A stretch of 64,000 nt of DNA, taken from the NCBI GenBank assembly GCA_034769895.1, contig CM068372.1, positions 436,484,958-436,548,957 of the forward strand, written 5' to 3'. The position numbers and the translations under genes were made by a program. This document shows, piece after piece, positions 38,866 through 51,107 of this stretch. This DNA is from Magicicada septendecula. Lineage: Eukaryota; Arthropoda; Insecta; Hemiptera; Cicadidae. The first letter of the stretch is position 1. Every line of letters begins with the position of its first letter. The notes below the pieces were generated by a model that was given only the letters and a program-made list of their open reading frames with translations, was not told the origin of the DNA and did no database searches.

Positions 38866-41800
38866 TTGTATTATGTTTATATTTTCTGTCAAGATATCGT
38901 ATATACGGATGTCATACGTTACGTGGATTCTTTAAAAAATATATTCCAAGTCCGCGTGTCACTGGTCAGTTCAAAGAAGGAAATTAATAAATTCCAACTT
39001 TTCGCTGCTCAAAACATAAGGAATTTGTATTATGTTTTTATATTTTCTGTCAACATATCGTATATACGGATGTCATACGTTACGTGCATTCATTAAAAAA
39101 TATATTCCAAGTCCGCGTGTCACTGGTCAGTTCAAAGAAGGAAATTAATAAATTCCAACTCTTCACTACTCAAGACATAAGGAATTTGTATTATGTTTAT
39201 ATTTTCTGTCAAGATATCGTATATACGGATGTCATACGTTACGTGCATTCTTTAAAAAATATATTCAAAGTCCGCGTGTCACTGGTCAGTTCAAAGAAGG
39301 AAATTAATTTATTCCAAATTTCGCTGCTCAAGACATAAGGAATTTGTATTATGTTTATATTTTCTGTAAAGATATCGTATATACGAATGTCATACGTTAC
39401 GTGCATTCATTAAAAAATATATTCCAAGTCCGCGTGTCACTGGTCAGTTCAAAGAAGGAAATTAATAAATTCGAGCTTTTCGCTGCTCAAGACATACGGA
39501 ATTTGTATTAAGTTTATATTTTCTGTCAAGATATCGTATATACGGATGTCATACGTTACGTGCATTCTTTAAAAAATATATTCCAAGTCCGCGTGTCACT
39601 GGTCAGTTCAAAGAAGGAAATTAATAAATTCCAAATTTCGCTGCTCAAGACATAAGGAATTTGTATTATGTTTATATTTTCTGTCAAGATATCGTATATA
39701 CGGATGTCATACGTTACGTGCATTCTTTAAAAAATATATTCAAAGTCCGCGTGTCACTGGTCAGTTCAAAGAAGGAAATTAATTTATTCCAAATTTCGCT
39801 GCTCAAGACATAAGGAATTTGTATTATGTTTATATTTTCTGTAAAGATATCGTATATACGAATGTCATACGTTACGTGCATTCATTAAAAAATATATTCC
39901 AAGTCCGCGTGTCACTGGTCAGTTCAAAGAAGGAAATTAATCAATTCCAACTTTTCGCTGCTCAAGACATAAGGAATTTGTATTATGTTTATATTTTCTG
40001 TCAAGATATCGTATATACGGATGTCATACGTTACGTGCATTCTTTAAAAAATATATTCCAAGTCTACGTGTCACTGGTCAGTTCAAAGAAAGAAATTAAA
40101 AAATTCCAAAATTTCGCTGCTCAAGAAATAAGGAATTTGTATTATGTTTATATTTTCTGTCACGATATCGTATATAGGGATGTCATACGTTACGTGCATT
40201 CTTTAAAAAATATATTCCAAGTCCGCGTGTCACTGGTAAGTTCAAAGAAAGAAATTAATAAATTCCAACTTTTCGCTGCTCAAGACATAAGGAATTGTAT
40301 TATGTTTATATTTTCTGTCAAGATATCGTATATACGGATGTCATACGTTACGTGCATTCATTAAAAAATATATTCCAAATCCGCGTGTCACTGGTAAGGT
40401 CAAAGAAGAAAATTAATAAATTCCAAATTTTCGCTGCTCAAGACATAAGGAATTTGTATTAAGTTTATATTTTCTGTCAAGATATCGTATATACGGATGT
40501 CATACGTTACGTGCATTCTTTAAAAAATATATTCCAAGTCCGCGTGTCACTGGTCAGTTCAAAGAAGGAAATTAGTAAATTCCAAATTTCGCTGCTCAAG
40601 ACATAAGGAATTTGTATTATGTTTATATTTTCAGTCAAGATATCGTATATACGAATGTCATACGTTACGTGGATTCATTAAAAAATATATTCCAAGTCCG
40701 CGTGTCACTGGTCAGTTCAAAGAAGGAAATGAACAAATTCCAACTTTTCGCTGCTCAAGACATAAGGAATTTGTATTAAGTTTATATTTTCTGTCAAGAT
40801 ATCGTATATACGAATGTCATACGTTACGTGCATTCATTAAAAAATATATTCCAAGTCCGCGTGTCACTGGTCAGTTCAAAGAAGGAAATTAATCAATTCC
40901 AACTTTTCGCTGCTCAAGACATAAGGAATTTGTATTATGTTTATATTTTCTGTCAAGATATCGTATATACGGATGTCATACGTTACGTGCATTCTTTAAA
41001 AAATATATTACAAGTCCACGTGTCACTGGTCAGTTCAAAGAAAGAAATTAAAAATTCCAACATTTCGCTGCTCAAGACATAAGGAATTTGTATTATGTTT
41101 ATATTTTCTGTCAAGATATCGTATATACGAATGTCATACGTTACGTGCATTCTTTAAAAAATATATTCCAAGTCTGCGTGTCACTGGTCAGTTCAAAGAA
41201 GGAAATTAAAAAATTCCAACATTTCGCTGCTCAAGACATTAGGAATTTGTATTAAGTTTATATTTTCTGTCAAGATATCGTATATACGGAAGTCATACGT
41301 TACGTGCATTCTTTAAAAAATATATTCCAAGTCCGCGTGTCACTGGTCAGTTCAAAGAAGGAAATTAATAAATTCCAACATTTCGCTGCTCAAGACATAA
41401 AGAATTTGTATTATGTTTATATTTTCTGTCAAGATATCGTATATACGGATGTCATACGTTACGTGCATTCTTTAAAAAATATATTCCAAGTCCGCGTGTC
41501 ACTGGTCAGTTCAAAGAAGGAAATTAATATATTCCAACTTTTCGCTGCTCAAGACATAAGGAATTTGTATTATGTTTATATTTTCTGTCAACATATCGTA
41601 TATACGGATGTCATACGTTACGTGCATTCATTAAAAAATATATTCCAAGTCCGCGTGTGACTGGTCAGTTCAAAGAAGGAAATTAATAAATTCCAACTCT
41701 TCGCTGCTCAAGACATAAGGAATTTGTATTATGTTTATATTTTCTGTCAAGATATCGTATATACGGATGTCATACGTTACGTGCATTCTTTAAAAAATAT

Positions 41801-44267
41801 ATTCCAAGTCCGCGTGGCACTGGTCAGTTCAAAGAAGGAAATTAATAAATTCCAAATTTTCGCTGCTCAAGACATAAGGAATTTGTATTATGTTTATGTT
41901 TTCTGTCAAGATATCGTATATACGAATGTCATACGTTACGTGCAATCATTAAAAAATATATTCCAAGTCCGCGTGTCACTGGTCAGTTCAAAGAAGGAAA
42001 TTAAGAAATTCCAACTTTTCGCTGCTCAAGACATAAGGAATTTGTATTATGTTTATATTTTCTGTCAAGATATCGTATATACGGATGTCATACGTTACGT
42101 GCATTCTTTAAAAAATATATTCCAAGTCCGCGTGTCACTGGTCAGTTCAAAGAAGGAAATTATTTTATTCCAAATTTCGCTGCTCAAGACATAAGGTATT
42201 TGTATTATGTTTATATTTTCTGTCAAGATATCGTATATACGAATGTCATACGTTACGTGCATTCATTAAAAAATATATTCCAAGTCCGCGTGTCGCTGGT
42301 CAGTTCAAAGAAGGAAATTAATAAATTCGAACTTTTCGCTGCTCAAGACATACGGAATTTGTATTAAGTTTATATTTTCTGTCAAGATATCGTATATACG
42401 GATGTCATACGTTACGTGCATTCTTTAAAAAATATATTGCAAGTCCGCGTGTCACTGGTCAGTTCAAAGAAAGAAATTAATAAATTCCAACTTTTCGCTG
42501 GTCAAGACATAAGGAATTTGTATTATGTTTATATTTTCTGTCAAGATATCGTATATACGAATGTCATACGTTACGTGCATTCTTTAAAAAATATATTCCA
42601 AGTCCGCGTGTCACTGGTCAGTTCAAAGAAGGAAATTAATAAATTCCAACTTTTCACTGCTCAAGACATAAGGAATTTGTATTATGTTTATATTTTCTGT
42701 CAAGATATCGTATATACGAATGTCATACGTTACGTGCATTCTTTAAAAAATATATTCCAAGTCCGCGTGTCACTGGTCAGTTCAAAGAAGGAAATTAATA
42801 AATTCCAAATTTCGCTGCTCAAGACATAAGGAATTTGTATTATGTTTATATTTTCTGTCAAGATATCGTATATACGAATGTCATACGTTACGTGCATTCA
42901 TTAAAAAATATATTCAAAGTCCGCGTGTCACTGGTCAGTTCAAAGAAGGAAATTAATAAATTCCAACATTTCGCTGCTCAAGACAAAAGGAATTTGTATT
43001 ATGTTTATATTTTCTGTCAAGGTATCGTATATACGAATGTCATACGTTACGTGCATTCATTAAAAAATATATTCCAAGTCCGCGTGTCACTGGTCAGTTC
43101 AAAGAAGGAAATTAATAAATTCCAAATTTTCGCTGCTCAAGACATAAGGAATTTGTATTATGTTTATTTTTTCTGTCAAGATATCGTATATACGAATGTC
43201 ATACGTTACGTGCATTCTTTAAAAAATATATTCCAAGTGCGCGTGTCACTGGTCAGTTCAAAGAAGGAAATTAATAAATTCCAACTTTTCGCTGCTCAAG
43301 ACATAAAGAATTTGTATTATGTTTATATTTTCTGTCAAGATATCGTATATACGGATGTCATACGTTACGTGCATTCTTTAAAAAATATATTCCAAGTCCG
43401 CGTGTCACTGGTCAGTTCAAAGAAGGAAATTAATAAATTCCAACTTTTCGCTGCTCAAGACATAAGGAATTTGTATTATGTTTATATTTTCTGTCAACAT
43501 ATCGTATATACGGATGTCATACGTTACGTGCATTCATTAAAAAATATATTCCAAGTCCGCGTGTGACTGGTCAGTTCAAAGAAGGAAATTAATAAATTCC
43601 AACTCTTCGCTGCTCAAGACATAAGGAATTTGTATTATGTTTATATTTTCTGTCAAGATATCGTATATACGGATGTCATACGTTACGTGCATTCTTTAAA
43701 AAATATATTCCAAGTCCGCGTGGCACTGGTCAGTTCAAAGAAGGAAATTAATAAATTCCAAATTTTCGCTGCTCAAGACATAAGGAATTTGTATTATGTT
43801 TATGTTTTCTGTCAAGATATCGTATATACGAATGTCATACGTTACGTGCAATCATTAAAAAATATATTCCAAGTCCGCGTGTCACTGGTCAGTTCAAAGA
43901 AGGAAATTAAGAAATTCCAACTTTTCGCTGCTCAAGACATAAGGAATTTGTATTATGTTTATATTTTCTGTCAAGATATCGTATATACGGATGTCATACG
44001 TTACGTGCATTCTTTAAAAAATATATTCCAAGTCCACGTGTCACTTATCAGTTCAAAGAAAGAAATTAATAAATTCCAAATTTTCGCTGGTCAAGACATA
44101 AGGAATTTGTATTATGTTTATATTTTTTTTTGTCAAGATATCGTATATACGAATGTCATACGTTACGTGCATTCTTTAAAAAATTAATTCCAAGTCTGCG
44201 TGTCACTGGTCAGTTCAAAGAAGGAAATTAAAAAATTCCAACTTTTCGCTGCTCAGACATAAAGAAG
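38866..44267 (+). repeat. Unit U10: 34-monomer unit, second copy of U7 (5402 bp)
   Basis: Same monomer order as U7. It is two bases shorter owing to a lost T in GGAATTGTATT near 40,293 and a lost A in AATTAAAAATTCC near 41,050. It ends with AAATTAATTCC near 44,184, where other copies read AAATATATTCC. The 161-bp marker lies near 39,033, GACAAAAGG at 42,983 and the 162-bp monomer near 44,124. Confidence 0.87.
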
Positions 44268-44728
44268 TTGTATTATGTTTACATTTTCTGTCAAGATATC
44301 GTATATACGGATGTCATACGTTACGTGGATTCTTTAAAAAATATATTCCAAGTCCGCGTGTCACTGGTCAGTTCAAAGAAGGAAATTAATAAATTCCAAC
44401 TTTTCGCTGCTCAAAACATAAGGAATTTGTATTATGTTTTTATATTTTCTGTCAACATATCGTATATACGGATGTCATACGTTACGTGCATTCATTAAAA
44501 AATATATTCCAAGTCCGCGTGTCACTGGTCAGTTCAAAGAAGGAAATTAATAAATTCCAACTCTTCACTACTCAAGACATAAGGAATTTGTATTATGTTT
44601 ATATTTTCTGTCAAGATATCGTATATACGGATGTCATACGTTACGTGCATTCTTTAAAAAATATATTCAAAGTCCGCGTGTCACTGGTCAGTTCAAAGAA
44701 GGAAATTAATTTATTCCAAATTTCGCTG
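39647..44728 (+). repeat. Super-repeat copy 3, partial (about 5.1 kb)
   Basis: This continues the same super-repeat for a third time (GTCTACGTG near 40,063, TTTTCAGTC near 40,631) and stops at the crossover at 44,729-44,769. It differs from copies 1 and 2: single-base losses near 40,293 and 41,050, TGTCACTGG rather than TCTCTGG near 42,135, CACTGGTC rather than CACAGGTC near 44,685, and AAATTAATTCC near 44,184. The mixed pattern suggests it branched before copies 1 and 2 separated, or was partly converted. Confidence 0.8.
41071..44728 (+). repeat. 23-monomer tandem duplication, copy 1 (3658 bp)
   Basis: GGAAGTC, AATATATTCC, GTGTGACTGG, GAAATTATTTTATTCC, GACAAAAGG (42,983) and the marker pair all recur 3658 bp further on. 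Both copies read TGTCACTGG in the GAAATTATTTTATTCC monomer, unlike the super-repeat copies upstream. Confidence 0.87.
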
Positions 44729-47700
44729 CTCAAGACATAAGGAATTTGTATTATGTTTATATTTTCTGTCAAGATATCGTATATACGAATGTCATACGTT
44801 ACGTGCATTCTTTAAAAAATATATTCCAAGTCTGCGTGTCACTGGTCAGTTCAAAGAAGGAAATTAAAAAATTCCAACATTTCGCTGCTCAAGACATTAG
44901 GAATTTGTATTAAGTTTATATTTTCTGTCAAGATATCGTATATACGGAAGTCATACGTTACGTGCATTCTTTAAAAAATATATTCCAAGTCCGCGTGTCA
45001 CTGGTCAGTTCAAAGAAGGAAATTAATAAATTCCAACATTTCGCTGCTCAAGACATAAAGAATTTGTATTATGTTTATATTTTCTGTCAAGATATCGTAT
45101 ATACGGATGTCATACGTTACGTGCATTCTTTAAAAAATATATTCCAAGTCCGCGTGTCACTGGTCAGTTCAAAGAAGGAAATTAATATATTCCAACTTTT
45201 CGCTGCTCAAGACATAAGGAATTTGTATTATGTTTATATTTTCTGTCAACATATCGTATATACGGATGTCATACGTTACGTGCATTCATTAAAAAATATA
45301 TTCCAAGTCCGCGTGTGACTGGTCAGTTCAAAGAAGGAAATTAATAAATTCCAACTCTTCGCTGCTCAAGACATAAGGAATTTGTATTATGTTTATATTT
45401 TCTGTCAAGATATCGTATATACGGATGTCATACGTTACGTGCATTCTTTAAAAAATATATTCCAAGTCCGCGTGGCACTGGTCAGTTCAAAGAAGGAAAT
45501 TAATAAATTCCAAATTTTCGCTGCTCAAGACATAAGGAATTTGTATTATGTTTATGTTTTCTGTCAAGATATCGTATATACGAATGTCATACGTTACGTG
45601 CAATCATTAAAAAATATATTCCAAGTCCGCGTGTCACTGGTCAGTTCAAAGAAGGAAATTAAGAAATTCCAACTTTTCGCTGCTCAAGACATAAGGAATT
45701 TGTATTATGTTTATATTTTCTGTCAAGATATCGTATATACGGATGTCATACGTTACGTGCATTCTTTAAAAAATATATTCCAAGTCCGCGTGTCACTGGT
45801 CAGTTCAAAGAAGGAAATTATTTTATTCCAAATTTCGCTGCTCAAGACATAAGGTATTTGTATTATGTTTATATTTTCTGTCAAGATATCGTATATACGA
45901 ATGTCATACGTTACGTGCATTCATTAAAAAATATATTCCAAGTCCGCGTGTCGCTGGTCAGTTCAAAGAAGGAAATTAATAAATTCGAACTTTTCGCTGC
46001 TCAAGACATACGGAATTTGTATTAAGTTTATATTTTCTGTCAAGATATCGTATATACGGATGTCATACGTTACGTGCATTCTTTAAAAAATATATTGCAA
46101 GTCCGCGTGTCACTGGTCAGTTCAAAGAAAGAAATTAATAAATTCCAACTTTTCGCTGGTCAAGACATAAGGAATTTGTATTATGTTTATATTTTCTGTC
46201 AAGATATCGTATATACGAATGTCATACGTTACGTGCATTCTTTAAAAAATATATTCCAAGTCCGCGTGTCACTGGTCAGTTCAAAGAAGGAAATTAATAA
46301 ATTCCAACTTTTCACTGCTCAAGACATAAGGAATTTGTATTATGTTTATATTTTCTGTCAAGATATCGTATATACGAATGTCATACGTTACGTGCATTCT
46401 TTAAAAAATATATTCCAAGTCCGCGTGTCACTGGTCAGTTCAAAGAAGGAAATTAATAAATTCCAAATTTCGCTGCTCAAGACATAAGGAATTTGTATTA
46501 TGTTTATATTTTCTGTCAAGATATCGTATATACGAATGTCATACGTTACGTGCATTCATTAAAAAATATATTCAAAGTCCGCGTGTCACTGGTCAGTTCA
46601 AAGAAGGAAATTAATAAATTCCAAAATTTCGCTGCTCAAGACAAAAGGAATTTGTATTATGTTTATATTTTCTGTCAAGGTATCGTATATACGAATGTCA
46701 TACGTTACGTGCATTCATTAAAAAATATATTCCAAGTCCGCGTGTCACTGGTCAGTTCAAAGAAGGAAATTAATAAATTCCAAATTTTCGCTGCTCAAGA
46801 CATAAGGAATTTGTATTATGTTTATTTTTTCTGTCAAGATATCGTATATACGAATGTCATACGTTACGTGCATTCTTTAAAAAATATATTCCAAGTGCGC
46901 GTGTCACTGGTCAGTTCAAAGAAGGAAATTAATAAATTCCAACTTTTCGCTGCTCAAGACATAAAGAATTTGTATTATGTTTATATTTTCTGTCAAGATA
47001 TCGTATATACGGATGTCATACGTTACGTGCATTCTTTAAAAAATATATTCCAAGTCCGCGTGTCACTGGTCAGTTCAAAGAAGGAAATTAATAAATTCCA
47101 ACTTTTCGCTGCTCAAGACATAAGGAATTTGTATTATGTTTATATTTTCTGTCAACATATCGTATATACGGATGTCATACGTTACGTGCATTCATTAAAA
47201 AATATATTCCAAGTCCGCGTGTGACTGGTCAGTTCAAAGAAGGAAATTAATAAATTCCAACTCTTCGCTGCTCAAGACATAAGGAATTTGTATTATGTTT
47301 ATATTTTCTGTCAAGATATCGTATATACGGATGTCATACGTTACGTGCATTCTTTAAAAAATATATTCCAAGTCCGCGTGGCACTGGTCAGTTCAAAGAA
47401 GGAAATTAATAAATTCCAAATTTTCGCTGCTCAAGACATAAGGAATTTGTATTATGTTTATGTTTTCTGTCAAGATATCGTATATACGAATGTCATACGT
47501 TACGTGCAATCATTAAAAAATATATTCCAAGTCCGCGTGTCACTGGTCAGTTCAAAGAAGGAAATTAAGAAATTCCAACTTTTCGCTGCTCAAGACATAA
47601 GGAATTTGTATTATGTTTATATTTTCTGTCAAGATATCGTATATACGGATGTCATACGTTACGTGCATTCTTTAAAAAATATATTCCAAGTCCACGTGTC

Positions 47701-47925
47701 ACTTATCAGTTCAAAGAAAGAAATTAATAAATTCCAAATTTTCGCTGGTCAAGACATAAGGAATTTGTATTATGTTTATATTTTTTTTTGTCAAGATATC
47801 GTATATACGAATGTCATACGTTACGTGCATTCTTTAAAAAATATATTCCAAGTCTGCGTGTCACTGGTCAGTTCAAAGAAGGAAATTAAAAAATTCCAAC
47901 TTTTCGCTGCTCAGACATAAAGAAG
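44268..47925 (+). repeat. Unit U11: 23-monomer unit, U3 minus eight monomers (3658 bp)
   Basis: After the marker pair and the AATTTATTCC monomer it jumps directly to the GTCTGCGTG / CCAACATTTC monomer, skipping the eight monomers from CTGTAAAG onward that U3 has. The remainder follows U3, with GACAAAAGG at 46,641 and the 162-bp monomer near 47,783. Confidence 0.86.
44729..44769 (+). repeat. Hybrid-monomer crossover interval in U11
   Basis: Left of the interval is the 158-bp CCAAATTTCGC monomer that is normally followed by CTGTAAAG. Here the next monomer reads CTGTCAAG, ACGAATG and GTCTGCG, the signature of a type normally nine positions later. Eight monomers are lost. Confidence 0.78.
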
Positions 47926-48386
47926 TTGTATTATGTTTACATTTTCTGTCAAGATATCGTATATACGGATGTCATACGTTACGTGGATTCTTTAAAAAAT
48001 ATATTCCAAGTCCGCGTGTCACTGGTCAGTTCAAAGAAGGAAATTAATAAATTCCAACTTTTCGCTGCTCAAAACATAAGGAATTTGTATTATGTTTTTA
48101 TATTTTCTGTCAACATATCGTATATACGGATGTCATACGTTACGTGCATTCATTAAAAAATATATTCCAAGTCCGCGTGTCACTGGTCAGTTCAAAGAAG
48201 GAAATTAATAAATTCCAACTCTTCACTACTCAAGACATAAGGAATTTGTATTATGTTTATATTTTCTGTCAAGATATCGTATATACGGATGTCATACGTT
48301 ACGTGCATTCTTTAAAAAATATATTCAAAGTCCGCGTGTCACTGGTCAGTTCAAAGAAGGAAATTAATTTATTCCAAATTTCGCTG
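44729..48386 (+). repeat. 23-monomer tandem duplication, copy 2 (3658 bp)
   Basis: Direct tandem copy of 41,071-44,728. Its start is the crossover interval 44,729-44,769. Private change: CCAAAATTTCGC near 46,622, where copy 1 reads CCAACATTTCGC. Copy 1 alone has AAATTAATTCC. Confidence 0.87.
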
Positions 48387-51107
48387 CTCAAGACATAAGG
48401 AATTTGTATTATGTTTATATTTTCTGTAAAGATATCGTATATACGAATGTCATACGTTACGTGCATTCATTAAAAAATATATTCCAAGTCCGCGTGTCAC
48501 TGGTCAGTTCAAAGAAGGAAATTAATCAATTCCAACTTTTCGCTGCTCAAGACATAAGGAATTTGTATTATGTTTATATTTTCTGTCAAGATATCGTATA
48601 TACGGATGTCATACGTTACGTGCATTCTTTAAAAAATATATTCCAAGTCCACGTGTCACTGGTCAGTTCAAAGAAAGAAATTAAAAAATTCCAACATTTC
48701 GCTGCTCAAGAAATAAGGAATTTGTATTATGTTTATATTTTCTGTCACGATATCGTATATAGGGATGTCATACGTTACGTGCATTCTTTAAAAAATATAT
48801 TCCAAGTCCGCGTGTCACTGGTAAGTTCAAAGAAAGAAATTAATAAATTCCAACTTTTCGCTGCTCAAGACATAAGGAATTTGTATTATGTTTATATTTT
48901 CTGTCAAGATATCGTATATACGGATGTCATACGTTACGTGCATTCATTAAAAAATATATTCCAAATCCGCGTGTCACTGGTAAGGTCAAAGAAGAAAATT
49001 AATAAATTCCAAATTTTCGCTGCTCAAGACATAAGGAATTTGTATTAAGTTTATATTTTCTGTCAAGATATCGTATATACGGATGTCATACGTTACGTGC
49101 ATTCTTTAAAAAATATATTCCAAGTCCGCGTGTCACTGGTCAGTTCAAAGAAGGAAATTAGTAAATTCCAAATTTCGCTGCTCAAGACATAAGGAATTTG
49201 TATTATGTTTATATTTTCTGTCAAGATATCGTATATACGAATGTCATACGTTACGTGGATTCATTAAAAAATATATTCCAAGTCCGCGTGTCACTGGTCA
49301 GTTCAAAGAAGGAAATGAACAAATTCCAACTTTTCGCTGCTCAAGACATAAGGAATTTGTATTAAGTTTATATTTTCTGTCAAGATATCGTATATACGAA
49401 TGTCATACGTTACGTGCATTCATTAAAAAATATATTCCAAGTCCGCGTGTCACTGGTCAGTTCAAAGAAGGAAATTAATCAATTCCAACTTTTCGCTGCT
49501 CAAGACATAAGGAATTTGTATTATGTTTATATTTTCTGTCAAGATATCGTATATACGGATGTCATACGTTACGTGCATTCTTTAAAAAATATATTACAAG
49601 TCCACGTGTCACTGGTCAGTTCAAAGAAAGAAATTAAAAAATTCCAACATTTCGCTGCTCAAGACATAAGGAATTTGTATTATGTTTATATTTTCTGTCA
49701 AGATATCGTATATACGAATGTCATACGTTACGTGCATTCTTTAAAAAATATATTCCAAGTCTGCGTGTCACTGGTCAGTTCAAAGAAGGAAATTAAAAAA
49801 TTCCAACATTTCGCTGCTCAAGACATTAGGAATTTGTATTAAGTTTATATTTTCTGTCAAGATATCGTATATACGGAAGTCATACGTTACGTGCATTCTT
49901 TAAAAAATATATTCCAAGTCCGCGTGTCACTGGTCAGTTCAAAGAAGGAAATTAATAAATTCCAACATTTCGCTGCTCAAGACATAAAGAATTTGTATTA
50001 TGTTTATATTTTCTGTCAAGATATCGTATATACGGATGTCATACGTTACGTGCATTCTTTAAAAAATATATTCCAAGTCCGCGTGTCACTGGTCAGTTCA
50101 AAGAAGGAAATTAATATATTCCAACTTTTCGCTGCTCAAGACATAAGGAATTTGTATTATGTTTATATTTTCTGTCAACATATCGTATATACGGATGTCA
50201 TACGTTACGTGCATTCATTAAAAAATATATTCCAAGTCCGCGTGTGACTGGTCAGTTCAAAGAAGGAAATTAATAAATTCCAACTCTTCGCTGCTCAAGA
50301 CATAAGGAATTTGTATTATGTTTATATTTTCTGTCAAGATATCGTATATACGGATGTCATACGTTACGTGCATTCTTTAAAAAATATATTCCAAGTCCGC
50401 GTGGCACTGGTCAGTTCAAAGAAGGAAATTAATAAATTCCAAATTATCGCTGCTCAAGACATAAGGAATTTGTATTATGTTTATGTTTTCTGTCAAGATA
50501 TCGTATATACGAATGTCATACGTTACGTGCAATCATTAAAAAATATATTCCAAGTCCGCGTGTCACTGGTCAGTTCAAAGAAGGAAATTAAGAAATTCCA
50601 ACTTTTCGCTGCTCAAGACATAAGGAATATGTATTATGTTTATATTTTCTGTCAAGATATCGTATATACGGATGTCATACGTTACGTGCATTCTTTAAAA
50701 AATATATTCCAAGTCCACGTGTCACTTATCAGTTCAAAGAAAGAAATTAATAAATTCCAAATTTTCGCTGGTCAAGACATAAGGAATTTGTATTATGTTT
50801 ATATTTTTTTTTGTCAAGATATCGTATATACGAATGTCATACGTTACGTGCATTCTTTAAAAAATATATTCCAAGTCTGCGTGTCACTGGTCAGTTCAAA
50901 GAAGGAAATTAAAAAATTCCAAATTTTCGCTGCTCAAGACATTAGGAATTTGTATTAAGTTTATATTTTCTGTCAAGATATCGTATATACGGATGTCATA
51001 CGTTACGTGCATTCTTTAAAAAATATATTCCAAGTCCGCGTGTCACTGGTCAGTTCAAAGAAGGAAATTAATAAATTCCAACTTTTCGCTGCTCAGACAT
51101 AAAGAAG
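47926..51107 (+). repeat. Unit U12: 20-monomer unit, third copy of U5 (3182 bp)
   Basis: Matches U5 at an offset of 26,557 bp and has the same length, with AAATTATCGC and GAATATGTATT near 50.4-50.6 kb. It reads CACTGGTC where U5 and U8 read CACAGGTC, and has a private CCAAATTTTCGC near 50,918 where U5 and U8 read CCAACTTTTCGC. It therefore branches outside the U5-U8 pair. Confidence 0.88.

Larger units (their letters stand above)
28355..39646 (+). repeat. Super-repeat copy 2: 71 monomers (11,292 bp)
   Basis: Direct tandem copy of 16,746-28,354. It is shorter by 317 bp because two monomers were lost at a hybrid junction near 36,466-36,560 (one of the two was a 158-bp monomer). Rare changes of copy 1, including CACAGGTC and TCTCTGG, are shared, so the duplication is younger than those changes. 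Confidence 0.9.
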
